Source: Desulfobacula sp.
Lineage (GTDB): Bacteria > Desulfobacterota > Desulfobacteria > Desulfobacterales > Desulfobacteraceae
Length of the DNA stretch: 14,655 bases
Assembly (NCBI GenBank): GCA_027858355.1
Contig: JAQICW010000311.1
Coordinates: 1 to 14,655 of the forward strand
Direction: 5' to 3'
Shown: piece after piece, positions 6,636 to 14,541 of the stretch
Layout of the letters: every line of letters begins with the position of its first letter
Position numbering within the stretch: position 1 is the first letter of the stretch
Notes under the pieces: model-generated
Seen by the model: only the letters and a program-made list of their open reading frames with translations
What the model was told of the DNA's origin: nothing
The model's database searches: none
Position numbers and translations under genes: made by a program

Positions 6636-7934
6636 ATGACGGACAGACATTTTGAACTGAAAATCGGAAAAGGAACAACACGCTTTTCCATCCCGGCGGA
6701 ACAGCTTCTCTATGAACTTATAGGAAAAAACCTTACACCACCAGCTGATTTGGCCACGGCCTATCGATATGCTCTGGCCCATCCCATTGACAGCCCTCCG
6801 CTGAATGAAATTGTCAATCCAGGTGAAACTATTGCCATTACAGTCAGTGATATCACCCGGGTCTGGCAGCATAATGAATTGACATTGCCAATCCTTATCG
6901 ACTACCTGAATGAAGCCGGTATTGCTGATAAAGACATAACTATCATCATTGCTGTTGGAGCTCATCGTCAGAACACGGCTGAAGAGTTGACAGAGTTATG
7001 CACCCAGGCAATCTGCAAACGTGTACGGGTGGTCAATCACAATGCCTGGGACACAGACAACATGGTTTACTATGGCAAGACCAGCCGGGGAACTGAAGTG
7101 TCTTTCAATCGCATAGTGACCGAGGCTGACCGGGTGATTTTGACAGGAGGAGTCATCTACCATTACATGGTGGGCTATGGTGGCGGGCGAAAAAGTATTA
7201 TGCCGGGTGTATCATCCCTTAAGACCATCCAGCAAAGCCACATGTGGGCCATGGAAAAGAGTCTCGGACATGGCTCAAACCCATTGGCCGCTAATATGAA
7301 GACTGCCGGAAACCCAGCCCATGAAGATATGATGGAAGTGGCGGCATTTCTCAAACCCGACTTTATCATAAATGTAGTTCCCAATCTGGATGGTGACATT
7401 ACTGGTATCTTTACGGGCAATTGGATCTCGGCATGGCAGCAGGCTACAAAATTGGTTGACGAGATATTCGGGGTAAGGATTCAAGAGCAGGCTGACATCG
7501 TCATAGCATCTGCCGGTGGCTACCCAAAAGACATCAACCTCTACCAGTCCCAAAAGACCATCGACAATGCAGTCTACGCCATGAAACCCGGCGGTATTGC
7601 CATCATCCTGGCAGAGTGTCCGGATATTAAGGAACCCAGTGAATTTTTTGACTGGTTCCATTATCCAACTGCGTTTGATATGGAAAAAGCTGTACGGGGA
7701 AATTTTCTCATCTCAGGATGGGTCGCGGTTCGGCAATTAGAGTATGCCAATTTAGGACACATTATCCTGGTTACCCGGGAAAAGAACATCGAATTAGCCC
7801 AAAAGGCCGGTGTTCAAGGAGTCGCCACTATGGAAGAGGCCCTGGCAATAGCATATAAGAAGTGTGGAAGTAATTCCCCAAAAATTACAATTATGCCGCA
7901 AGGTGCCAATACATTTCCGATTCTTAAGAACTAA
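6636..7934 (+). CDS. larA: LarA-family nickel-pincer 2-hydroxyacid racemase
   Basis: LarA enzymes racemise 2-hydroxyacids (lactate in Lactiplantibacillus; malate, phenyllactate and others in homologues) using the nickel-pincer nucleotide. The 432 residues match LarA length and layout: VGAHRQNT (107-114) with H110, H176 in IYHYMV, GGGRKSIMPG (182-191) with K186 as the expected covalent anchor of the cofactor, and H202. These sit two positions beyond H108, H174, K184 and H200 of the lactate racemase, so the catalytic set is intact. The start ATG has AAAGGAAG (6622-6629) at 6 bp. The cofactor-making genes larB, larC and larE are not in this window. The substrate cannot be read from sequence; the neighbour panB makes a branched 2-keto acid whose reduced form, pantoate, is a 2-hydroxyacid. 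Confidence 0.88.
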   Translation: MTDRHFELKIGKGTTRFSIPAEQLLYELIGKNLTPPADLATAYRYALAHPIDSPPLNEIVNPGETIAITVSDITRVWQHNELTLPILIDYLNEAGIADKDITIIIAVGAHRQNTAEELTELCTQAICKRVRVVNHNAWDTDNMVYYGKTSRGTEVSFNRIVTEADRVILTGGVIYHYMVGYGGGRKSIMPGVSSLKTIQQSHMWAMEKSLGHGSNPLAANMKTAGNPAHEDMMEVAAFLKPDFIINVVPNLDGDITGIFTGNWISAWQQATKLVDEIFGVRIQEQADIVIASAGGYPKDINLYQSQKTIDNAVYAMKPGGIAIILAECPDIKEPSEFFDWFHYPTAFDMEKAVRGNFLISGWVAVRQLEYANLGHIILVTREKNIELAQKAGVQGVATMEEALAIAYKKCGSNSPKITIMPQGANTFPILKN

Positions 7935-7963
7935 AAAAGATGGATCGGGAAAGCAATGGCTAA

Positions 7964-8058
7964 CACACATGTTTAACTTTTTAAACCAAGGAGACAGCAA
8001 GTTGGGCCAATCAGATCGATACGATCGGCCGGGTTTTGAAAAATGTGTGCTGGCCCAA
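7964..8058 (+). promoter_or_regulatory. structured spacer between larA and the P1 peptidase gene
   Basis: The 143 bp gap holds several complementary segments. TTGGGCCA (8002-8009) pairs with TGGCCCAA (8051-8058). CACACAT (7964-7970) pairs with ATGTGTG (8043-8049). GATCG (8014-8018) and CGATC (8022-8026) form a tight hairpin around ATA, and GGCC at 8005-8008 can pair with GGCC at 8027-8030. The first two pairings interleave (A-B-A'-B'), which allows a pseudoknot or a choice between folds. No T-run follows, so it is not an intrinsic terminator. The structure ends just before the ribosome site of the next gene and could tune its translation or mark an mRNA processing site. Confidence 0.35.
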
Positions 8059-8085
8059 TTGAAATCAAAGGAAAAAGATGATTAA
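8002..8085 (+). CDS. possible 27-residue small ORF coupled to the P1 peptidase gene
   Basis: A TTG at 8002-8004 lies 8 bp after a good ribosome site, AAGGAG (7988-7993), and opens a 27-codon frame rich in charged residues with one cysteine (MGQSDRYDRPG at the start, KSKEKDD at the end). Its TAA overlaps the ATG of the next gene as ATGATTAA, the layout typical of translational coupling. TTG starts are also used by panB and dppB in this operon. Against it: the frame stays open upstream into larA, so openness itself is weak evidence, and I recognise no family. It could be a leader peptide, a small subunit or a gene remnant. Confidence 0.3.
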   Translation: MGQSDRYDRPGFEKCVLAQLKSKEKDD

Positions 8086-9082
8086 AGTTGGAAAGCAAAA
8101 TTTAATAACAGATGTTCCGGGAATAAAAGTCGGCAACTCTTACGATGGAACGATTAGAACTGGTGTGACAGTGATTATACCTGATGAACCTGCCATTGCC
8201 TCGGCAGATATTCGAGGAGGGGGACCGGGAACCCGGGAGACTGATGCCCTGAATCCGGATTGTCTGGTGGATGTTGTTCATGGGATTGTCTTAAGCGGGG
8301 GGTCTGCCTTTGGATTGGATGCTGCCGGCGGTGTAATGGCAAATTTAAAAGCGCAAAAAATTGGCTTTAATCTGGGTGATGCCATTATTCCCATTGTTCC
8401 ATCTGCTATTCTGTTTGATCTGTTAAACGGTGGAGATAAAGAATGGGGAATCAAATCTCCTTATTTTGATCTTGGGTTTGCGGCAGCCCAAACCATCAGC
8501 AAAAATTTTGATCTGGGAAATGTCGGCGCAGGCTATGGTGCAATTGCTGGCGGATTAAAAGGGGGTTTGGGGAGTGCCTCTTTTGTTTTTTTTGACGGCG
8601 AGTCAGAGATACGTGTTGGAGCAATTGCAGCGGTGAACTCCATGGGATCTCTTACAATGCCCGGCAGTCCTACCATGTGGGCGTTTCCCTATGAGCAGAA
8701 TGATGAACTGGGAAAACAGTCCATGCCTGAAGAAAATGCCAGGATAGACCTTGACTTTTTTTTTGAGTTGCCAACAGGTAAAAATACAACCCTGGTGACT
8801 GTTGCAACTGATGCAGTGTTGACCAAACCCCAGGCCAGACGGGTTGCCATAATGGCCCAGGATGGTTTGGCCCGGGCAATAAGACCGGTTCATTCGCCTT
8901 TTGACGGTGACAGTGTTTTTGTTTTATCAACGGGTAAGTGTGAACTTTTAGATCCAGTGGTGGGTGTATCCAAATTGGGTATGCTGGCTGCAGATTGTGT
9001 GGCCCGGGCAATTGCCAGGGGGATTTACCAGGCAGAAAGCCTGGGTGACGTAGACAGCTACCGTGACCGCTACGGCAGATAA
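8078..9082 (+). CDS. P1-family (S58) self-cleaving aminopeptidase/amidase, DmpA/BapA/NylC type
   Basis: This family comprises Ntn-type hydrolases that cut themselves internally, exposing an N-terminal Ser or Thr nucleophile. Members remove N-terminal D-, glycyl or beta-amino residues (DmpA, BapA) or hydrolyse nylon oligomers (NylC). Landmarks in the 334 residues are the N-terminal TDVPGIKVGN (11-20), ADIRGGGPGTRETD (43-56), GIVLSGGSAFGLDAA (69-83), GAGYGA (150-155), and the processing site KN|TTLVTVATDA, predicted between N236 and T237. An Asn-Thr junction resembles NylC; DmpA uses Ser. No signal peptide is seen, so it is cytoplasmic, suiting hydrolysis of imported amides. AAAGGA (8067-8072) precedes the ATG by 5 bp. 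The importer genes follow directly (24 bp), supporting shared function. The actual substrate is unknown. Confidence 0.9.
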   Translation: MIKVGKQNLITDVPGIKVGNSYDGTIRTGVTVIIPDEPAIASADIRGGGPGTRETDALNPDCLVDVVHGIVLSGGSAFGLDAAGGVMANLKAQKIGFNLGDAIIPIVPSAILFDLLNGGDKEWGIKSPYFDLGFAAAQTISKNFDLGNVGAGYGAIAGGLKGGLGSASFVFFDGESEIRVGAIAAVNSMGSLTMPGSPTMWAFPYEQNDELGKQSMPEENARIDLDFFFELPTGKNTTLVTVATDAVLTKPQARRVAIMAQDGLARAIRPVHSPFDGDSVFVLSTGKCELLDPVVGVSKLGMLAADCVARAIARGIYQAESLGDVDSYRDRYGR

Positions 9083-9106
9083 AATGTGATTAATAAAGGA
9101 GGCAAC

Positions 9107-10597
9107 ATGAGTAAAATCAAAACTATTGTTATATTAATCGTTCTATCACTGGGGATAGCCATAAATGCGTCATCCGTTATGGCCGCAAAAGACAGCTTGA
9201 ATTTGGGAATGGTATTGGAACCACCCCACCTTGATCCGACAGCAGGGGCTGCAGCAGCAATCGATGAGGTTGTATATGCCAATATTTTTGAAGGACTGAC
9301 CCGGATCGACAAAAATGGTGTTGTAAAACCAGCTCTTGCCAGCAGCTGGACAGTCTCAGAAGATAAAAAAACCTACACCTTTAATCTCCAAAAAGGGGTA
9401 TCCTTTCATGACGGAGCCTCATTTGAAGCCGATGATGTGGTTTTTTCCCTTAACAGAGCCAGGGCCGAAGATAGCGTTAATGCGCAAAAGGCGCTGTTTA
9501 AACCGATTGAATCCGTTACCAGCAAAGATTCTCATACAGTGGTGGTAACATTGACTCAACCCACAGGCAGCTTTTTGTTCAACATGGGCTGGGGAGATGC
9601 CATAATTGTTGATAAAGCCAGTGCGGAAAAAAATAAAAGCAATCCCATTGGTACGGGACCTTTTAAATTTTTAAAATGGGTGAAAGGTGATCGCATTGTA
9701 ATGGTCAGAAACGATGCCTACTGGGGCACACCAGCTAAATTAAAAACCGCTACAATCAAGATCATCCCTGACCCTGCAGCAGCTGTTTCCGCAATGATGG
9801 CCGGTGATATAGACGGGTTTGCCAATTTCCCCGCTCCGGAAAGTCTTGCACAATTTAAAAGCGATCCCCGGTTTAAAGTTGTCATTGGAAGTACGGAGGG
9901 AGAAACCATTCTTTCAACCAATAATCAGCGAGGACCGTTCAAAAACTTAAAAGTACGGCAGGCCATAGCCCATGCCCTTGACCGCAAGGCCATTATTGAC
10001 GGGGCCATGTTTGGTTATGGGACACCCATTGGAACCCATTTTGCACCCCATCACCCTGCCTATGTTGACCTGATCGCAACCCATCCCTATGATCTTGAAA
10101 AGGCAAAACAACTTCTGACGGAAGCAGGATATCCAGACGGATTCAAAGGGGTTATCAAGCTGCCGCCGCCCTCTTATGCAAGACGAGGTGGTGAAATTGT
10201 CGCCTCCCAACTCAGAAAGATCGGAATTGATCTGGAAATCATTCCCGTGGAATGGGCACAATGGCTGGATCAGGTGTTTAAAAAAAGGGATTATGATTTA
10301 ACCATTGTTTCTCACACAGAACCTATGGATATCGGCATATATGCCAGAAAAGACTATTATTTTGCCTATGACAGTCCAAAATTTCAGGCATTGATGGAGA
10401 AACTGGATGCAACGGTTGAAACGGATGCCCGATATAAAATCCTGGGAGATGCCCAGAGATTGATTTCTGCAGAGTGTGTCAACGGATTCATGTTCCAGCT
10501 TGCCAAACATGGTGTGTGGAATAAAAATATCCGCGGATTATGGGAAAACAGTCCAGTTCAGGCCAATGACCTAACCGAAGTCTATTGTGATTATTGA
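9107..10597 (+). CDS. dppA: dipeptide/oligopeptide ABC transporter substrate-binding protein (family 5)
   Basis: This is the periplasmic receptor of a peptide/nickel-type ABC importer. It has 496 residues: a signal peptide (lysines at 3 and 5, hydrophobic core 7-19, cleavage likely after VMA at 24-26), then a family-5 binding domain with the typical LEPPHLDPT opening (37-45) and the IGTGPFKF motif mid-protein. There is no lipobox cysteine, so it should be soluble in the periplasm rather than a lipoprotein. The ATG at 9107 is preferred over a GTG at 9086 because AAAGGAGG (9095-9102) lies 4 bp before it and the signal peptide then begins normally. The gene symbol reflects the family; ligands of family 5 range from peptides to nickel, heme and glutathione. 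Confidence 0.9.
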   Translation: MSKIKTIVILIVLSLGIAINASSVMAAKDSLNLGMVLEPPHLDPTAGAAAAIDEVVYANIFEGLTRIDKNGVVKPALASSWTVSEDKKTYTFNLQKGVSFHDGASFEADDVVFSLNRARAEDSVNAQKALFKPIESVTSKDSHTVVVTLTQPTGSFLFNMGWGDAIIVDKASAEKNKSNPIGTGPFKFLKWVKGDRIVMVRNDAYWGTPAKLKTATIKIIPDPAAAVSAMMAGDIDGFANFPAPESLAQFKSDPRFKVVIGSTEGETILSTNNQRGPFKNLKVRQAIAHALDRKAIIDGAMFGYGTPIGTHFAPHHPAYVDLIATHPYDLEKAKQLLTEAGYPDGFKGVIKLPPPSYARRGGEIVASQLRKIGIDLEIIPVEWAQWLDQVFKKRDYDLTIVSHTEPMDIGIYARKDYYFAYDSPKFQALMEKLDATVETDARYKILGDAQRLISAECVNGFMFQLAKHGVWNKNIRGLWENSPVQANDLTEVYCDY

Positions 10598-11547
10598 GAA
10601 TTTATATAGCAAAAAGAGTCTTTACTCTGGTACTGACCCTGTTGGTGGCCACCCTGGTGGTGTTTGTCGTTCTTGAAATTCTGCCTGGCGACCCGGCAGC
10701 GGTTATGTTGGGAATCAATGCAGAAACAGATACGCTGAACGCACTCAGGGAGGAACTTGGCCTCAACCGACCGGTTTGGGTCCGCTATACCCATTGGGTG
10801 GGGGATTTGATTACTGGAAACCTTGGAATATCTTATACCTATGATGTGCCCGTATCAGAGTTGATTCTCGATCGTATTACCGTCAGTTTTCCCCTGGCCT
10901 TATTGGCCATGACACTCTCCACACTCATTGCCATCCCTTTAGGAGTCATCGCCGCTTCCAACCATAATAAACCAATGGATTTTCTGGTGATGAGTTTTTC
11001 CCAGATAGGAATTGCCATTCCCAATTTCTGGTTTGCCATGCTCCTGACGCTTCTGTTTTCCGTTACCTTAAGGTTGTTGCCTGCAGGAGGGTTTGCAGGT
11101 TGGGATGCAGGGATAGTACCCGTACTCAAGTCTTTTCTGTTACCGACAATAGCATTGGCCCTGCCCCAGGCAGCTATCCTCGCCAGGGTAACCCGTTCGG
11201 CATTACTTGAGGTCTTGCAGGAGGATTTCATCCGCACTGCCAGGGCCAAAGGGGTCACGAACCAGGGGGCCTTATGGAAGCATGCCTTGCGGAATGCCCT
11301 GATACCCGTTGTGACCATCATGGGACTTCAATTTTCATTTTTGCTGGCCGGGACCATTATCATTGAAAACGTGTTTTATCTGCCCGGGATCGGGCGGCTG
11401 ATTTTTCAGGCCATCTCCCAAAGAGATTTGATTGTGGTAAAAAATCTGGTCATTTTATTGTCAGCGGCTGTTATCATGATCAATTTTATGGTGGATTTGC
11501 TTTATGCATTTATTGATCCCCGTTTGAGAGGGGGCGAAGATGTTTAG
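10594..11547 (+). CDS. dppB: ABC transporter permease, DppB type
   Basis: The 317-residue inner-membrane permease begins with the family signature: an N-terminal helix (about 9-30), then LEILPGDPAAVMLG, and a periplasmic loop before the five-helix BPD_transp_1 domain. The EAA loop that contacts the ATPase is visible as RTARAKGVTNQGALWKHALR (213-232 region), followed by LPGIGRLIFQAI. Translation starts at a TTG that overlaps the stop of the binding-protein gene (TTGA), with no clear ribosome site, so it is probably translated by coupling. It forms the membrane channel with DppC. No frame damage is seen. Confidence 0.92.
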   Translation: MRIYIAKRVFTLVLTLLVATLVVFVVLEILPGDPAAVMLGINAETDTLNALREELGLNRPVWVRYTHWVGDLITGNLGISYTYDVPVSELILDRITVSFPLALLAMTLSTLIAIPLGVIAASNHNKPMDFLVMSFSQIGIAIPNFWFAMLLTLLFSVTLRLLPAGGFAGWDAGIVPVLKSFLLPTIALALPQAAILARVTRSALLEVLQEDFIRTARAKGVTNQGALWKHALRNALIPVVTIMGLQFSFLLAGTIIIENVFYLPGIGRLIFQAISQRDLIVVKNLVILLSAAVIMINFMVDLLYAFIDPRLRGGEDV

Positions 11548-12388
11548 AACACTGGCTGAAGTTTTCCGGCATGGTTTTAAAAACCGGAGTTTTGTAATTG
11601 GCGGAACGATTTCATTGCTCTTTTTTCTAATCGCTTTTCTCTCCTATTTCTGGACACCCTATCCTGTTGAAGATATTAATATTGCAGAAAAATTACTGAA
11701 ACCAGGTGCCAAATATCTGCTGGGGACGGATCATTTTGGCCGGGACATTTTGTCAATGTTAATCCAGGGGGCCAGAAATTCAGTAATTGTCGCTTTTGTT
11801 GCCATTGGAATCGGTATTGGATGCGGCGTTCCCTTAGGCTTGATGGCTGCAGCTAAAAAAGGGTGGATTGATGAGTTGATAATGCGGTTCAACGATTTAA
11901 CCTTTGCTTTTCCAGCACTCATTTCCGCTATTATGATAACAGCGATCTTGGGTCCAGGATCCGTCAACTCCATTATTGCCATTGGCATATTTAACGTACC
12001 GGTTTTTGCCAGGGTGGCTCGTGGAGCTGCATTAAGCATCTGGAAGCGGGAATTTATTCTGGCAGCCAGGAGTGCTGGAAAAGGTCCGGTTAGAATATCA
12101 GTGGAACATATTCTGCCGAATATCTCAAGTATGCTCATTGTCCAGGCCACCATTCAGTTTGCCCTGGGCATCCTGGCAGAGGCTGGCTTAAGTTACCTGG
12201 GGCTGGGTACCCAGCCGCCCATGCCAAGCTGGGGAAAAATGCTCAATGAAGCACAGACCTTTATGCATTTTGCACCCCAATTGGCTATTTATCCGGGTTT
12301 AGCCATTGCATTAACCGTCATGGGACTGAATCTGTTTGGAGATGGCTTGCGGGATGTTCTTGACCCTAAATTAAGAAGAAGCAGGTAG
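11540..12388 (+). CDS. dppC: ABC transporter permease, DppC type
   Basis: The 282-residue partner permease has one N-terminal helix (about 19-36), the characteristic YLLGTDHFGRDILS segment (59-72), and a five-helix transport domain ending with SYLGLGTQPPMPSWGKMLNE and a final helix. Its EAA-type loop is LAARSAGKGPVRISVEHILP. The ATG overlaps the end of dppB by 8 bp (ATGTTTAG), with AGAGGGGG just ahead, showing tight coupling. LGTDxxGRD is diagnostic for the DppC/OppC side of the pair. Confidence 0.93.
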   Translation: MFRTLAEVFRHGFKNRSFVIGGTISLLFFLIAFLSYFWTPYPVEDINIAEKLLKPGAKYLLGTDHFGRDILSMLIQGARNSVIVAFVAIGIGIGCGVPLGLMAAAKKGWIDELIMRFNDLTFAFPALISAIMITAILGPGSVNSIIAIGIFNVPVFARVARGAALSIWKREFILAARSAGKGPVRISVEHILPNISSMLIVQATIQFALGILAEAGLSYLGLGTQPPMPSWGKMLNEAQTFMHFAPQLAIYPGLAIALTVMGLNLFGDGLRDVLDPKLRRSR

Positions 12389-12392
12389 CCAA

Positions 12393-13379
12393 GTGACTTT
12401 ATTACAGGTTCAAGACCTTTGTGTAACCTTAAATACAGCCCATGGCCCCCAGGAAGTCATCAGCCATATTAATTTTTCCATGGATGCCGGAGATAAAATG
12501 GGAATCGTAGGTGAATCAGGTTGCGGAAAATCCATTACAGCACTGGCGCTGATGTCTCTTTTACCACTGGATTCCCAAACCAAAGGAAAAATTATCCTGG
12601 AGGGCCAGGATATTTTAAAATTAGATTCCAGAAAGATTTGCAGCATCCGGGGGAACCGGATCGGGATGATATTTCAGGAACCCATGACAGCCTTAAACCC
12701 CGTGAAACAGATTGGCCCCCAGATTTCCGAAAGCATTTATCTGCACATGAAACTTACCCGAAAACAGACCCTTGAACGGGTGACCGAGCTGATGGATAAG
12801 GTCGGGCTTCCCGTCAGCCGCTTTGGCCTGAACCTTTATCCCAACCAGCTTTCCGGCGGACAGCGCCAAAGAGTAATGATTGCCATGGCAATTGCCTGTA
12901 ATCCCGACATACTCATAGCTGATGAGCCGACAACGGCACTGGATGTAACCGTTCAGGAACAAATTCTGGATTTAATACGGGAATTGGCTGATTCATCGGG
13001 CATGGCCCTGATAATGATCAGCCATGATCTGGGCGTTATCGCCCAGACAACCCAGAGTGTGATGGTCATGTATACGGGTAACATTGTTGAAATGGGAAGC
13101 ACTATGGATGTATTTCAAAATATGCTGCATCCATATACATATGGTCTTTTTTCCGCCATTCCCCATGTCGGCTCTTCAGCACTCCCTGGTAGAAAAAGAC
13201 TTAGCAGTATTCCAGGGCAGGTACCGGAATTGCATCTAAGACCTGAGGGATGTAATTTTGCCGACCGTTGCTCAAGAGCTTCCAAAATGTGCAAAGCAAA
13301 GGAACCCATGGCCACAAGGGTGTCAGATCATCACCAGGTGTGGTGTTATCACCCGTTAAGCAGAGAAGATAAAAAATGA
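12393..13379 (+). CDS. dppD: ABC transporter ATPase, DppD type, with C-terminal Cys motif
   Basis: The first of two ATPases powering the importer, 328 residues. Motifs are Walker A GESGCGKS (40-47), Q-loop Q95, signature LSGGQ (153-157), Walker B ILIADEP (173-179) and H-loop H211. The C-terminal oligopeptide/dipeptide domain carries C287, C293, C300 and C318 (CX5CX6CX17C), the motif that binds a [4Fe-4S] cluster in characterised Opp/Dpp ATPases. The start is GTG, 4 bp after dppC, with only a weak upstream GCAGG, so coupling to dppC is likely. A Gly-Cys-Gly P-loop is normal for this family. Confidence 0.93.
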   Translation: MTLLQVQDLCVTLNTAHGPQEVISHINFSMDAGDKMGIVGESGCGKSITALALMSLLPLDSQTKGKIILEGQDILKLDSRKICSIRGNRIGMIFQEPMTALNPVKQIGPQISESIYLHMKLTRKQTLERVTELMDKVGLPVSRFGLNLYPNQLSGGQRQRVMIAMAIACNPDILIADEPTTALDVTVQEQILDLIRELADSSGMALIMISHDLGVIAQTTQSVMVMYTGNIVEMGSTMDVFQNMLHPYTYGLFSAIPHVGSSALPGRKRLSSIPGQVPELHLRPEGCNFADRCSRASKMCKAKEPMATRVSDHHQVWCYHPLSREDKK

Positions 13380-14338
13380 AACAGCCATTGGTTAAAATTG
13401 AGAACGTGTACAAAGACTATCAACTTCCCAAAAAATACCTGTTCCAAAAGGCCCCGGTTTTTCGCGCCCTGCATGGTATTAACCTGGAACTGCATCATGG
13501 AACCAGTTTTGGCATTGTGGGAGAATCTGGTTGTGGAAAATCAACCCTGGCCAGAATCGTCATGGCTCTTGATGAACCTACTTCAGGAACGGTTTTCTTT
13601 GACGGTCAAGATTTATTTAACATGCCTGCTGCCGAGCTGAAACATTTAAGGCGGAATTTTCAAATGGTCTTCCAGGATCCTTACGGTTCATTGAACCCCA
13701 GGAAAAATGTCATGGGAATCGTTGCGGAACCGCTGGATACTTTAAAAGAAAAACTTTCATTTGCCCAGAAAAAAGAGCGCGTCCGTAAGATACTGACTGA
13801 GGTTGGCCTGAATGCCACGGATACTGACAAATTCCCCCATGAATTTTCCGGGGGACAACGTCAGCGAATTGCCATTGCCAGGGCTTTGATTACCCGCCCT
13901 TCATTAATTGTGGCGGACGAGTCAGTCTCGGCCCTGGATGTATCCGTTCAGGCCCAGGTATTGAATTTAATGATGGACCTCCAGGAAAAATATAACCTCA
14001 CCTATATGTTTATCAGTCATGATTTGAGTGTGGTTGAATATATTACAGACCAGGTTGCAGTGATATACATGGGACAAATTGTGGAGCAGGGAACTACAAA
14101 AGCATTATTTCAACGTCCCCTTCATCCTTACACCCAGACCCTCTTACGGGCTGTTCCAGACGTTAATCCGCTGAATAAAAAACAAAAAAATAAGCCTGTC
14201 ATTCCGAAATTTGAAAAAACGGATGAGAGTTGTCCATTTCTCGACAGATGTAATAAGGCAACAAAGACCTGTGCTGATAATGCACCAGAGCTGGTTGAGA
14301 ATAAGGGGCAACTTGTGGCCTGTTTCAATGCTGAGTAG
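13376..14338 (+). CDS. dppF: ABC transporter ATPase, DppF type, with C-terminal Cys motif
   Basis: The second ATPase, 320 residues, pairs with DppD beneath the permeases. Motifs are Walker A GESGCGKS (49-56), Q-loop Q100 in VFQDPYGSLNPR, signature FSGGQ (157-161), Walker B LIVADES with E182, D-loop SALD (185-188) and H215. C286, C292, C299 and C316 form the CX5CX6CX16C motif of this family. ADES instead of ADEP and the PYGSLNPR segment identify the DppF/OppF side. The ATG overlaps the dppD stop (ATGA). It is the last gene of the operon; no intrinsic terminator follows, only a structured repeat-like segment. Confidence 0.94.
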   Translation: MKQPLVKIENVYKDYQLPKKYLFQKAPVFRALHGINLELHHGTSFGIVGESGCGKSTLARIVMALDEPTSGTVFFDGQDLFNMPAAELKHLRRNFQMVFQDPYGSLNPRKNVMGIVAEPLDTLKEKLSFAQKKERVRKILTEVGLNATDTDKFPHEFSGGQRQRIAIARALITRPSLIVADESVSALDVSVQAQVLNLMMDLQEKYNLTYMFISHDLSVVEYITDQVAVIYMGQIVEQGTTKALFQRPLHPYTQTLLRAVPDVNPLNKKQKNKPVIPKFEKTDESCPFLDRCNKATKTCADNAPELVENKGQLVACFNAE

Positions 14339-14350
14339 TATTTGGATGAA

Positions 14351-14520
14351 AACTCACTCATCTACTTCGTTGCTGCAAAATTTTGCCAAATTATAAATCG
14401 GGCCTCATGTACAGTAGTACACTCCGGTTTCAAGATTTTTTGCGCCTTGTATATGGGCAACTTTGTTAGCATTGCTCCTCTACGAGCCGCCCAAACACGG
14501 GGGTTTTCGGTCAGACACTA
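14351..14520. repeat. structured intergenic segment, candidate dispersed repeat
   Basis: Between dppF and the M20 gene lie about 200 non-coding bases. They contain the perfect palindrome GCAAAATTTTGC (14375-14386) and a hairpin TGTAC-AGTA-GTACA (14408-14421), surrounded by phrases such as ACTTCGTTGCTGCAAAA and TTTTTGCGCCTTGTA. I associate these with short repeats scattered between genes in Desulfobacteraceae genomes. That association is from memory and the segment occurs once here, so repetition cannot be shown. It lies between convergent genes, as such elements often do, and may take the place of a terminator. Confidence 0.4.
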
Positions 14521-14541
14521 ATTAAAAATCGCAAATGGAGA

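Noticed and set aside
7864..8001. Longer 73-codon version of the small ORF reaching back into larA
   Set aside because: Most of it overlaps larA in another frame and has no ribosome site; only the part from 8002 has supporting signals.
9086..9106. GTG start for the binding protein
   Set aside because: The GTG reading frame runs through the strong AAAGGAGG site; the ATG at 9107 has that site 4 bp upstream and begins a standard signal peptide.
14128..14396. Short frames on both strands over the end of dppF and the repeat-like segment
   Set aside because: They overlap dppF in other frames or cross the structured non-coding segment, and none has a recognisable domain.
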